Below are positions 9,001 to 13,999 of a DNA stretch of 14,080 bases, one piece after another. Below the pieces are notes generated by a model. That model was not told the origin of the DNA and made no database searches. It saw nothing but the letters and a program-made list of their open reading frames with translations. This stretch comes from Rhodospirillales bacterium. GTDB taxonomy: Bacteria > Pseudomonadota > Alphaproteobacteria > Reyranellales > Reyranellaceae. Numbering within the stretch: position 1 is the stretch's first letter; the number at the start of each line of letters is the position of its first letter. The translations under genes and the position numbers were made by a program. The stretch covers positions 1-14,080 of the forward strand of contig JABMNB010000802.1 of NCBI GenBank assembly GCA_013205335.1, read 5' to 3'.

Positions 9001-10581
9001 TCCCTGGGCCGTGGTGGCGGGCGGCAGTGAGCGCAATGCCCTGATCGCGTCCTCGCGCGAGTCGGCGGTGACGGCGACGCGGCGGTCGAAGGCTCGGCGG
9101 CCGGTCTGCAGGGTGTGGGCGACGTCCTCGATTTGCGCGGCGGGAGCCTGCTCGAGATGGTCGGCCAAGATGGTTGCGGCCTCGCTCAGCGCCGTATCGT
9201 TGCGTGCCGACAGCGGCAGGATGTGGCCGTGGGCGGCCAACGTCGGCCGCCGCGCGGGTTGCGGCGCTTCTTCCAGGACCACGTGGACGTTGGTGCCGCC
9301 GACGCCGAACGAACTCACGCCGGCACGGCGCGGCGTGGTGCCCTGCGCCCAGGGCACCGGCGTCAAGGGGAAGTAGAAAGGGCTGCCGGCGAGATCGAGG
9401 TGCCGGTTGGGGCGCGTGAAGTTGGTGAGCGGCGGGATCTCGCGATGCTGCAGCGCCATCACCGCCTTGATCAGGCCGGTCGCGCCGGAGGCGGCGTCGA
9501 GATGGCCGACATTGGCCTTCACCGAGCCCAGCGCACAGTAAGGCTGCTCGACCTTCTGCGCGCCGAAGCCGCGCAGCAGCCCGTCGAACTCGATGGGATC
9601 GCCGAGCGACGTCGCCGTGCCGTGGCACTCGACATAACCGATGGTGCGGGCGTCGATGTCGGCGGCGATCGCCGAAGCGATGACCTCCGACTGGCCGCGC
9701 ACGCTGGGTGCCGTGAAGCCCACCTTGTCGGCGCCGTCGTTGTTGACCGCGCTGCCGCGGATCACCGCGTGGATGTGGTCGCCGTCCTCGATCGCGTCGC
9801 TGAGCCGCTTCAGCAGCACGACGGCCACGCCGTCGCCGAACACGGTGCCGCCAGCGCCGTCGTCGAACGGCCGGCAGACGCCGTCGGGCGAGACAATGCC
9901 GCCTTCCTGGTGCAGGTAGCCGCGCTTCTGTGGGAAGGTGATCGAGACGCCGCCTGCCAGCGCCATGTCCGATTGGTACATCAGCAGGCTCTGGCATGCC
10001 TGGGCCACGGCCAGCAGCGAGGTCGAGCAGGCGCTCTGCACCGTCATCGCCGGACCGCGCAGGTTGAGCTTGTACGCGATGCGGGTGGCCAGCGTGTCGG
10101 ACAGCGCGCCCAGCAGCGTGTCGTAGGAGCCGACCTGGTAGTCGCTGGCGAAGCTGTCGACGCTCTGCCGCTCGGCCAGCACGTTGGTCAGCAGGTAGGT
10201 GTTCATGCTCGAGCCGGCGAACACGCCGATCGAGCCGGGATACTTCGCGGGATCGTAGCCCGCGTCTTCCAGCGCGGCCCACGCGCATTCCAGCATCAGC
10301 CGGTGCTGCGGGTCGGTGAGGGCGGCCTCACGCGGCAGCATGGCGAAGAACTCGGCGTCGAACCTGTCGACGTTCTTCAGGATCGGCCGGGCCCGCACGA
10401 AGTTGGGGTCGTGGCGCACGTCGGGGCCGAAGGAATCCTCGAGCTCGGCTTCGGTGAAGCGCCCGATCGAGGTCTTGCCGCTGCGCACGTTCGCCCAGAA
10501 CTCGGCGACGTCGTCGGCGCCGGGGAAGCGTCCGGCCAGCCCGACGATGGCGATGGCGTTTTCCGGCAGCTCGTCGCTCAT
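3004..10581 (-). CDS. Hybrid PKS-NRPS megasynthase: KS-AT-ACP-aminotransferase-C-A-PCP
   Basis: A 2525-aa cytosolic assembly-line protein. KS is residues 1-435, with Cys185 (QSACSTS), His320 (VECHGTA) and His360 (NVGHLD). AT is about 530-830, with GQGAQ, Ser622 in GHSVGE, and HAFH at 718-721, the malonyl-CoA signature. ACP is about 905-972, with Ser935 in LGFDSLL. The GSA-aminomutase-like class III aminotransferase is about 1015-1465, with Asp1271 (FDEIVTGF) and PLP-lysine Lys1299 (ATYGKVV). C is about 1476-1905, with intact HHIVCDG at 1605-1611. A is about 1930-2412, with FTSGSTGTPKG, YGPTE, YRTGDL and Lys2403. PCP is about 2426-2493, with Ser2458 in LGADSL. No KR, DH, ER or methyltransferase is present, so the beta-keto group should go directly to transamination. 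The domain order matches microcystin McyE without its CM domain, and iturin/mycosubtilin synthetases carry the same type of AMT. The ATG at 10581 overlaps the upstream TGA as ATGA. All active-site residues checked are intact. Confidence 0.95.
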   Translation of the reverse strand: MSDELPENAIAIVGLAGRFPGADDVAEFWANVRSGKTSIGRFTEAELEDSFGPDVRHDPNFVRARPILKNVDRFDAEFFAMLPREAALTDPQHRLMLECAWAALEDAGYDPAKYPGSIGVFAGSSMNTYLLTNVLAERQSVDSFASDYQVGSYDTLLGALSDTLATRIAYKLNLRGPAMTVQSACSTSLLAVAQACQSLLMYQSDMALAGGVSITFPQKRGYLHQEGGIVSPDGVCRPFDDGAGGTVFGDGVAVVLLKRLSDAIEDGDHIHAVIRGSAVNNDGADKVGFTAPSVRGQSEVIASAIAADIDARTIGYVECHGTATSLGDPIEFDGLLRGFGAQKVEQPYCALGSVKANVGHLDAASGATGLIKAVMALQHREIPPLTNFTRPNRHLDLAGSPFYFPLTPVPWAQGTTPRRAGVSSFGVGGTNVHVVLEEAPQPARRPTLAAHGHILPLSARNDTALSEAATILADHLEQAPAAQIEDVAHTLQTGRRAFDRRVAVTADSREDAIRALRSLPPATTAQGRPPLVFMFPGQGAQHAGMARDLHRDHALFRRLVDEGIAIAGPLVGDGLKALLLDPEATAGDATLHAQPGLFIFEYALARLYMSWGLEPDTMVGHSVGEFVAACLSGVFTFEEGCRLVSERAQAMQAMPPGAMLAVRLPEAELRAELGDALDLAAINAPQLVVAAGPKADIDALNARLTARGVMCRPLAVSHAFHSRALDPALPAIERAAAAVALQAPQRAFASSVTGGWASAAQATDPGYWARHGREPVRFADALATVAQDQPFLLEVGPGRNLAGLAAQIVDRRSLRGVAASLPDAGTEDLREALGALWSAGIDIDWNQVGAPEGRRISLPTYRFQRTRHWIERTPRRAAAPMPAVGAEPVAAAAPAAASASRLETLQVEIVGILEHLSGAADIDPRETFVDLGFDSLLLGQVARAVERKFRMRITFRQLLKDMPSAAALARHLDATLPTDAVQPKPEAARPAAAPPPADDGEARVRLYRPSSAKVPSTLSNTQRDYVEMLVRQINERTPLSKVKTQRDRAALADPRTAAGFRQEWKELVYPVIAASAKGSKIRDIDGNDYVDLVNGYGQTMFGHSPDFVTEAIVAQLRDGFPIGPQSPLAGEVATLVSEMTGDERVTFCNTGSEAVMAAMRVARAVTGRERVVVFAHDYHGQFDEVLVKAGGGAARAAVPVAPGIPPESVANMTVLPYGDRRSLDWIEANGEEIAAVMVEPVQSRHPNLRPKEFLQKLRALTEASGSALVFDEIVTGFRVHPGGMQAVFDIRADMATYGKVVGGGMPIGILAGKARFMDALDGGMWRYGDDSIPETAPTFFAGTFVRHPLALAACKAVLLHLKAEGPALQETLAARMGGLVERLNGELKRRGLATRVEAYSSWFHMNFAAEGPLAALFWPQMRQLGVHVQDGYPCFLTTAHSDADIATIERAFTATLDALERGAILDAVRHAAGESAPLTEPQLEILAAAQLGDDASCAFNESVSVELVGEIDPAALAAALNAVVARHQALRGHVDRSGERMHFAPNLTLDLPVRDLSHEADPAAALAGLVDVDARTAFDLWNGPLVRAALVRLAVDRHVLVFTAHHIVCDGWSVNIVLNDLAALYRAARADTTADLAPAPRFADYAAVQTETQDTRAQDLAWWAGQFADLPPLPDLPVDRPRPPLRSFAGATYTTRFDGGLHTALRKTGAASGTTLFSVLFTALQAVLGRLANASDVVMGVPVAGQSVDDQLDLVGHCVQMLPFRAGVDWQAPFDRRVEAVAQRLLDGFDHARCTYGTLVRALPIQRVANRLPLTEIQFNLEKVADALDFGGPRVSVTPNGKAAVNFDLFVNISESASGLRIDCDYNSDLYDEETVARWMVHYRRLLEGLVAAPATTMAALPLLTPAQERFVLDEVNDSAAVYPRESCLHELFAAQVAKTPDAVAIVDRRGSLTYAELDRHSTRLAQEMLGVCERRHGRIAIAVDRSRLLPVALLAALKSGHAYVPLDASQPIERLKQIAIAAQIDGLVCQDDRIAGIAPYAFALRADRLPLDEVLQRHPLPKVTADATAYVLFTSGSTGTPKGVEVGHRSLTNLITDVVRRLELTASDVTIGSSAITFDVAATELFAPLVSGGRLVLSEADEVRTGVELIHFAGESAATLMQATPTLWRMLLEAGFASWPGLRMITVGEAISRATVDRLIEGGGRLWNLYGPTETTIYSSGREMLPGETGVTIGRPLANQRLYVLDDRNQLAPPGTVGNLFIGGDGLAKGYFDRSDQTDAAFRALALAGRAPQRLYRTGDLARLLPSGEFELHGRIDHQVKLRGFRIELEEIEAVLRQASGVRDAAVVLRTDIGPDPLLVGYVAGDARAAQLSAFLADRLPTYMVPLRWVTLDTLPLTPNGKTDRNALPLPVPAAAAAVSSPPRTPLEGRIAAVWATVIGLPTVGVHDPLFALGADSLQVFRIAAQLDREGIAVSARELMKNPTVAALAEVIDGTPAASREANVRRGPSLADFRRGARRQTLNS

Positions 10582-12479
10582 CGCGCCAGCCGACTGCGCT
10601 GCATCCTCTTCAGCGCGTCCGCCTGCTGCTGCGCGCGGCGGCGGGCGGCGGGGTGGAGCGAAGTATCGCGCCCTTCGATGGCGCGCGCCAGGTCGCGGAT
10701 GTTGGGATGGCGGAACAGAGCCACCACGTTGACGCCGGGCCAGATGCGCTCGATCGCGGCATGGGCCTCGACCAGCTTCAGCGAGGTGGCGCCGAGATCG
10801 AAGAAGTTGGTGTCGGCGCCGACGTTGCGCACGCCCAGCTTGCGCCCGAAGATCTCGCGCAGCCAGCTCTCGGTGTTGTCCTCGGCGGGCTGCACGGTTT
10901 CGGCATGCAGCGGATACGGCTTGGGCAGGCGGTCGTGGTCGACCTTGCCGCAGGTCTTGAGCGGGAACTCGTCGAGCACGACGATGCGCGCCGGCCGCAT
11001 GTGCGGGGGTAGAGTGCGGAGCAGGTCGTTGCGCGCCTCCGCCGCCAACATCGAGGGGTCGCTGTTGGCGGCGGCGCCCTTGATGTAGGCGGTGAGGACG
11101 TGGCTGCCGTCGACCTTGCTCGCGGTGACGACGGCGTCGGCGATACTGACGCTGCGTCGTAAGGTCTCCTCGATCTCGCCGAGCTCGACCCGCTTGCCGT
11201 CGATCTTCACCTGACGATCGCGCCGACCAATGTAGTCGAACGCGCCGTCCGGGCGTCGTCGCGCGAGGTCGCCGGTCCGGTAGATCGTCGCTCCGGGATG
11301 AAAGGGATCGGGCACGAACATGGCTGCCGACCGGCGGGCGTCCCCGAGATAGCCCGAGGCGAGGCCGAGGCCACCGGCATAAAGCATGCCGATCTCGCCA
11401 TCCGCCACCGGATTCATGTCGTCGTCGAGCAGGCGCACGTAGGTGCCGCGGATCGGCGTGCCGATGGGCACCGGCCCGGCGCCCCAGCCGGCCTTCGGGA
11501 TCCGGTAGCAGCAGGTGAAGGTCGTGTTCTCGGTCGGGCCGTAACCGTTGATGAGCTGGCAGTTCGGCAGCTTGGCCTGGGCGCGCCGCACATGGGTGGG
11601 CGACAGCACGTCGCCGCCGGCCAGGATCTGGCGCATGTCCCGCAACGCCAGGAGCTGGTGATCGACCAGCAGATGGAATAGTCCGGCGGTGAACCAGGCT
11701 GTGGTGACGCCTTGGCGCCGTATCGTGTCGGCGATCTGCTGCAGGGAGGCTCGATCCTCCTCGACGACGACGCCCCGCGCACCGTGCAGCAACGTGCCCC
11801 AGATCTCGAACGTGCTGGCGTCGAAGGGCAGCGGGGCTGCGTGCAGGAACACCTCGTCGGCGGCGAAGCGCGCGTAGGTCTGGTCGGTCACGAGGCGGAC
11901 CACGGCGCGATGCGGCACGGCGGCTCCCTTCGGGCGGCCGGTCGAGCCCGATGTGTACATCAGGTATGCAATGTCGTCGGGACGGCAGCGATCCTCGATC
12001 GCCGATCCGTCCTCGCGCTCGCATGCCGCCAACGCCGCATCGAGGCCGAGCACCTGCCCTGGCAGGTCCGCTGCGTCGGACCGGCCGGTCAGCGTGAGGC
12101 GGGCGCCGCAATCATGGACGAGCCAGGCGAGGCAGTCGGGAGGTGTGGCGGGGTCGAGCGGCGCGTAGGCAGCGCCTACCTTGAGGGTCGCGAGAATCGC
12201 CACGATCGAGCCGACGGAGCGGCCAGCATGCAACGCGATCACATCTCCGGCGCCGACGCCTTGGCGGACAAGGTAGCGCGCGAGCTTGTTGGACCGGCGA
12301 TCGAGCTCGGCATAGGTCGTCGTCTGATCGCGTTGGACCATGGCGACCGAAGCCGCGGCGGCGGCTGCGCTGGCGGCAAACCGCCCGGTGATCGTTCCGC
12401 CCACATCCTCGAAGTCGAACGCATCGACGCCGCCGCCGCACGTGGCGGACGTTGCGACGCCAGGTTGTACCCCAGCCAT
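10578..12479 (-). CDS. NRPS loading protein: adenylation domain plus peptidyl carrier protein (A-PCP), valine-like code
   Basis: A 633-aa initiation protein that activates an amino acid with ATP and loads it on its own carrier domain. The A domain is about residues 25-520 and carries YTSGSTGRPKG (A3), NGYGPTE (A5), YRTGDLA (A7), GRRDRQVKIDGKRVE (A8) and Lys512 (A10). PCP is about 535-602, with Ser566 in LGATSLK. No C domain precedes it, so it starts the chain. Specificity residues aligned by eye to GrsA read D220, A221, F224, W262, L286, G288, G312, T320, F321, K512. This is almost the classical valine code DAFWIGGTFK. Asp220 indicates an alpha-amino acid. An in-frame TAA directly precedes the ATG at 12479, which fixes the start as the first possible ATG. 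A basic C-terminal tail (residues 610-633) may dock to the KS of the next protein. It is the first gene of the operon. Confidence 0.93.
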   Translation of the reverse strand: MAGVQPGVATSATCGGGVDAFDFEDVGGTITGRFAASAAAAAASVAMVQRDQTTTYAELDRRSNKLARYLVRQGVGAGDVIALHAGRSVGSIVAILATLKVGAAYAPLDPATPPDCLAWLVHDCGARLTLTGRSDAADLPGQVLGLDAALAACEREDGSAIEDRCRPDDIAYLMYTSGSTGRPKGAAVPHRAVVRLVTDQTYARFAADEVFLHAAPLPFDASTFEIWGTLLHGARGVVVEEDRASLQQIADTIRRQGVTTAWFTAGLFHLLVDHQLLALRDMRQILAGGDVLSPTHVRRAQAKLPNCQLINGYGPTENTTFTCCYRIPKAGWGAGPVPIGTPIRGTYVRLLDDDMNPVADGEIGMLYAGGLGLASGYLGDARRSAAMFVPDPFHPGATIYRTGDLARRRPDGAFDYIGRRDRQVKIDGKRVELGEIEETLRRSVSIADAVVTASKVDGSHVLTAYIKGAAANSDPSMLAAEARNDLLRTLPPHMRPARIVVLDEFPLKTCGKVDHDRLPKPYPLHAETVQPAEDNTESWLREIFGRKLGVRNVGADTNFFDLGATSLKLVEAHAAIERIWPGVNVVALFRHPNIRDLARAIEGRDTSLHPAARRRAQQQADALKRMQRSRLAR

Positions 12480-12497
12480 TTACCTTACACCCTTCCC
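12480..12497 (-). promoter_or_regulatory. Candidate ribosome binding site of the A-PCP gene
   Basis: On the minus strand GGGAAGGG (12490-12497) lies 10 bases upstream of the ATG, and AAGG (12483-12486) lies 3 bases upstream. The first has the more usable spacing. This is the only gene of the operon with a visible purine-rich site; the three downstream genes start inside 4-base overlaps without an obvious Shine-Dalgarno sequence. Confidence 0.45.
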
Positions 12498-12548
12498 ACA
12501 ACACCAAGACCGTGACCTGGTGCATCGGACCCCTCCGACGCCCACGGT

Positions 12549-12570
12549 GGTGACCCTTCCCAAGGTCACC
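12549..12570. repeat. Operator-like inverted repeat in the operon leader
   Basis: Perfect 7-bp arms, GGTGACC (12549-12555) and GGTCACC (12564-12570), are separated by 8 bases. The repeat sits between the candidate promoter and the start codon of the assembly-line operon, where a repressor site or leader hairpin would be expected. The 9-mer CCCTTCCCA occurs at 12554-12562, overlapping this repeat, and again at 12490-12498 over the ribosome-binding region. A regulatory role is inferred from position only. Confidence 0.35.
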
Positions 12571-12584
12571 TCTACCCAAGACCA

Positions 12585-12613
12585 ACGTTATCTAGAGTTC
12601 GGCGATAGATCAA
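12585..12613 (-). promoter_or_regulatory. Candidate sigma70-type promoter for the NRPS-PKS operon
   Basis: On the minus strand TTGATC (12608-12613) and TAACGT (12585-12590) are separated by 17 bases. They lie in a stretch that is clearly richer in A and T than the rest of the window. Transcription would begin near 12578 and leave a leader of roughly 100 bases before the A-PCP start. The match is partial and was found by eye, so this is only a candidate. Confidence 0.25.
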
Positions 12614-12790
12614 TGTTTGCAACCCGCCAGAGACGAATAGGCGGATTGAATTTCTGCAATGTTCACGAGCATCTGCGCCACGCATGCGCGCAAGACATGC
12701 CGTGGACGGTCCCGAGAAAGAGCCCGCCTCGACCGTGTGCCGAATAACGACGCCGGACCAGATACTTTGCGACGCCTGAGTCACAGAGCG

Positions 12791-12810
12791 CGTCGCGCAG
12801 CTGCGCGACG
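12791..12810. repeat. Perfect 20-bp palindrome
   Basis: The half-site CGTCGCGCAG (12791-12800) is followed immediately by its exact reverse complement (12801-12810) with no spacer. The symmetry stops at the next base on each side. There is no T-tract, so it does not look like an intrinsic terminator. It could be a dimeric regulator site in the divergent intergenic region or a relic within the decayed DUF1428 locus. Confidence 0.5.
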
Positions 12811-12836
12811 ACCATGTGGAGACCCGCCTGCGCCTT

Positions 12837-12975
12837 GCGCGCAAGGGCCGCGGCCATCGCGACAATGTCAATGCCAAGGTGGTGGTCGATCCGAGGATGC
12901 AGAAGGCTCCGCCGGAGATGCCGTTCGATCCGAGGCGCATGGCCTATGTCGGCTTCCAGACGGATGTCGCGCCTA
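12837..12975 (+). pseudogene. Remnant of a DUF1428 (YbaA-like) gene, C-terminal part only
   Basis: In the plus-strand frame through 12861 the translation includes HRDNVNAKVVVDPRM and then MPFDPRRMAYVGFQ. These match the conserved C-terminal half of the DUF1428 family; E. coli YbaA has RDAANQKMMSDPRM and MPFDGKRMIYGGFE at the same spacing. The N-terminal half of about 70 residues is not recognisable upstream in any frame. The expected stop soon after the GGF motif is missing, and the frame runs on into unrelated sequence. I read this as a truncated, decaying gene rather than a working one. Family function is not established. Boundaries are approximate. Confidence 0.6.
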
Positions 12976-13081
12976 GCCAGGCACGTTTCCGGAGCGAACG
13001 ATCGGTGCACGCCGGCGGTCAGGGGGTGATTGGACCGGAAGCCAAGGGGGATGACGCCGCCGCCACGTGCGTAGCTGTTGC

Positions 13082-13972
13082 ATGCGGAAGATTCGCGGCA
13101 CGTTCCTTGTGGGTGCAACAATCCTGGTCCTGCCCCTGGTGGTCGGCGTGCCCGGTGCAGCGATCGCGCAAAGGATCGGGATCACCTCGGCGGTCACCGG
13201 TGATCCCACCGGGAAGCCGCCCGATGAGATCGAGCGGGTCCTCCATGTCGGGATCGACGTGACGGCGGGCGAGGTCGTCACCACGGGCGCGGCGGATCGC
13301 GCTCATCTCCTGTTCCTCGACGGAACGGCCCTGACGATCAGCAACCAGGCGCGGGTCACCCTCGACAGGTTCGTCTATGACGCGGACCAGAAGCTGGGCG
13401 ACCTCGCGATCACGGCGACGAAGGGCGTGTTCCGTCTGGTCGGCGGCAAGATCAGCAAGAAGACGCCGGTCATCGTCGTGACGCCATCGGCCACGCTCAC
13501 CATTCGCGGCGGCATTGCGATGTTCAGCGTCGAGCCGACGAAAACCACCGCCACCTTCGTATTCGGCCATGAAATGACGATGACCAGCCAGGGGAGGACG
13601 CAAAGCGTGACGGCTCCCGGCTTTCAGGTCAGCACTCTGCTGGGCCAGGCGCCCGGACCGGCAATGCGCCTTGCCCGTGGAAGCCTGGCCGACAATATCG
13701 GCAGGCTCGAAGCGGGCGCGGGCCGTCAGGGCTCTGGCGCCGACGGGGCGGCGAAGGCAACCGGCTTTGCCGACGGCAATTCCGGCAAGGGCCCAAACGC
13801 CGCCGGACCGGTCCAGGGCGGCCCGGCGCCGCGCAGTCCGGGCATGGCCAATGGTCCGGGCGGACAACCGAGAATGGGCGGCCCGGGGATCGGTGGCGGT
13901 GGCTTCGATCCCGGCCTCGGCCCGATGCCCAATCCGCTTGCCGGAGCAAGCGCTCCGCGCTCCGCGCCGTAA
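13082..13972 (+). CDS. Secreted FecR-domain protein with a Gly/Pro-rich C-terminal tail
   Basis: A 296-aa protein. The ATG at 13082 gives a clean signal peptide: basic MRKIR, a hydrophobic core at residues 7-22, and an AIA-Q cleavage motif near residue 29. A GTG at 13067 would add five residues with no better ribosome binding site. Residues about 52-150 resemble the FecR domain (pfam04773), with the LLFLDGTALTIS strand pair, a VTLDRFVYD segment and a TIRGGIAMFSV end. Residues 205-296 are low-complexity, rich in Gly, Pro, Ala and Asn, and probably disordered. There is no transmembrane segment beyond the signal and no neighbouring sigma factor or TonB receptor, so classical FecR iron signalling is unlikely. 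Stand-alone FecR-domain exported proteins of unknown role occur in alphaproteobacteria. It is divergent from the NRPS-PKS operon, and a functional link is not shown. Confidence 0.85.
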   Translation: MRKIRGTFLVGATILVLPLVVGVPGAAIAQRIGITSAVTGDPTGKPPDEIERVLHVGIDVTAGEVVTTGAADRAHLLFLDGTALTISNQARVTLDRFVYDADQKLGDLAITATKGVFRLVGGKISKKTPVIVVTPSATLTIRGGIAMFSVEPTKTTATFVFGHEMTMTSQGRTQSVTAPGFQVSTLLGQAPGPAMRLARGSLADNIGRLEAGAGRQGSGADGAAKATGFADGNSGKGPNAAGPVQGGPAPRSPGMANGPGGQPRMGGPGIGGGGFDPGLGPMPNPLAGASAPRSAP

Positions 13973-13999
13973 TCCTGATTCACCGCGATCAGTCGCGCC

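Larger units (their letters stand above)
12480..13081. other. Intergenic region between the operon and the divergent FecR-domain gene
   Basis: About 600 bases without an intact gene. The left part (12480-12660) holds the candidate promoter, leader and inverted repeat of the minus-strand operon. The middle holds a 20-bp palindrome (12791-12810), and 12837-12975 holds a decayed DUF1428 coding fragment. In 12976-13081 I see no clear promoter for the FecR gene. The short open frames on either strand here, apart from the DUF1428 fragment, have no recognisable protein features. Confidence 0.7.

Noticed and set aside
9115..11088. 657-residue plus-strand open frame antisense to the KS/AT and PCP regions
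   Set aside because: Same pattern: no domain, Arg/Val/Asp-rich translation, and the opposite strand has clear KS and carrier motifs throughout. The 6172-7779 plus-strand frame was rejected for the same reason.
10582..12111. Upstream extension of the megasynthase frame, which would make it over 3000 residues
   Set aside because: The extension reads the loading-protein A-PCP region out of frame and is Arg-rich nonsense. The KS domain starts properly at the ATG at 10581, which overlaps the previous stop codon.
12614..12790. Short open frames on both strands in the intergenic region
   Set aside because: They overlap one another, are Arg/Cys-rich, show no domain or ribosome binding site, and the stretch also contains the promoter candidate.
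13051..13073. Seven-codon open frame with an AAGGGGG just before its ATG, directly upstream of the FecR gene, possible leader peptide
   Set aside because: The peptide (MTPPPRA) has no attenuator-like content and no terminator hairpin follows. A short frame after a chance purine run is more likely.
13984..13997. Small hairpin CGCGA-TCAG-TCGCG between the two convergent genes at the right end
   Set aside because: A 5-bp stem without a T-tract is too weak to call an intrinsic terminator.
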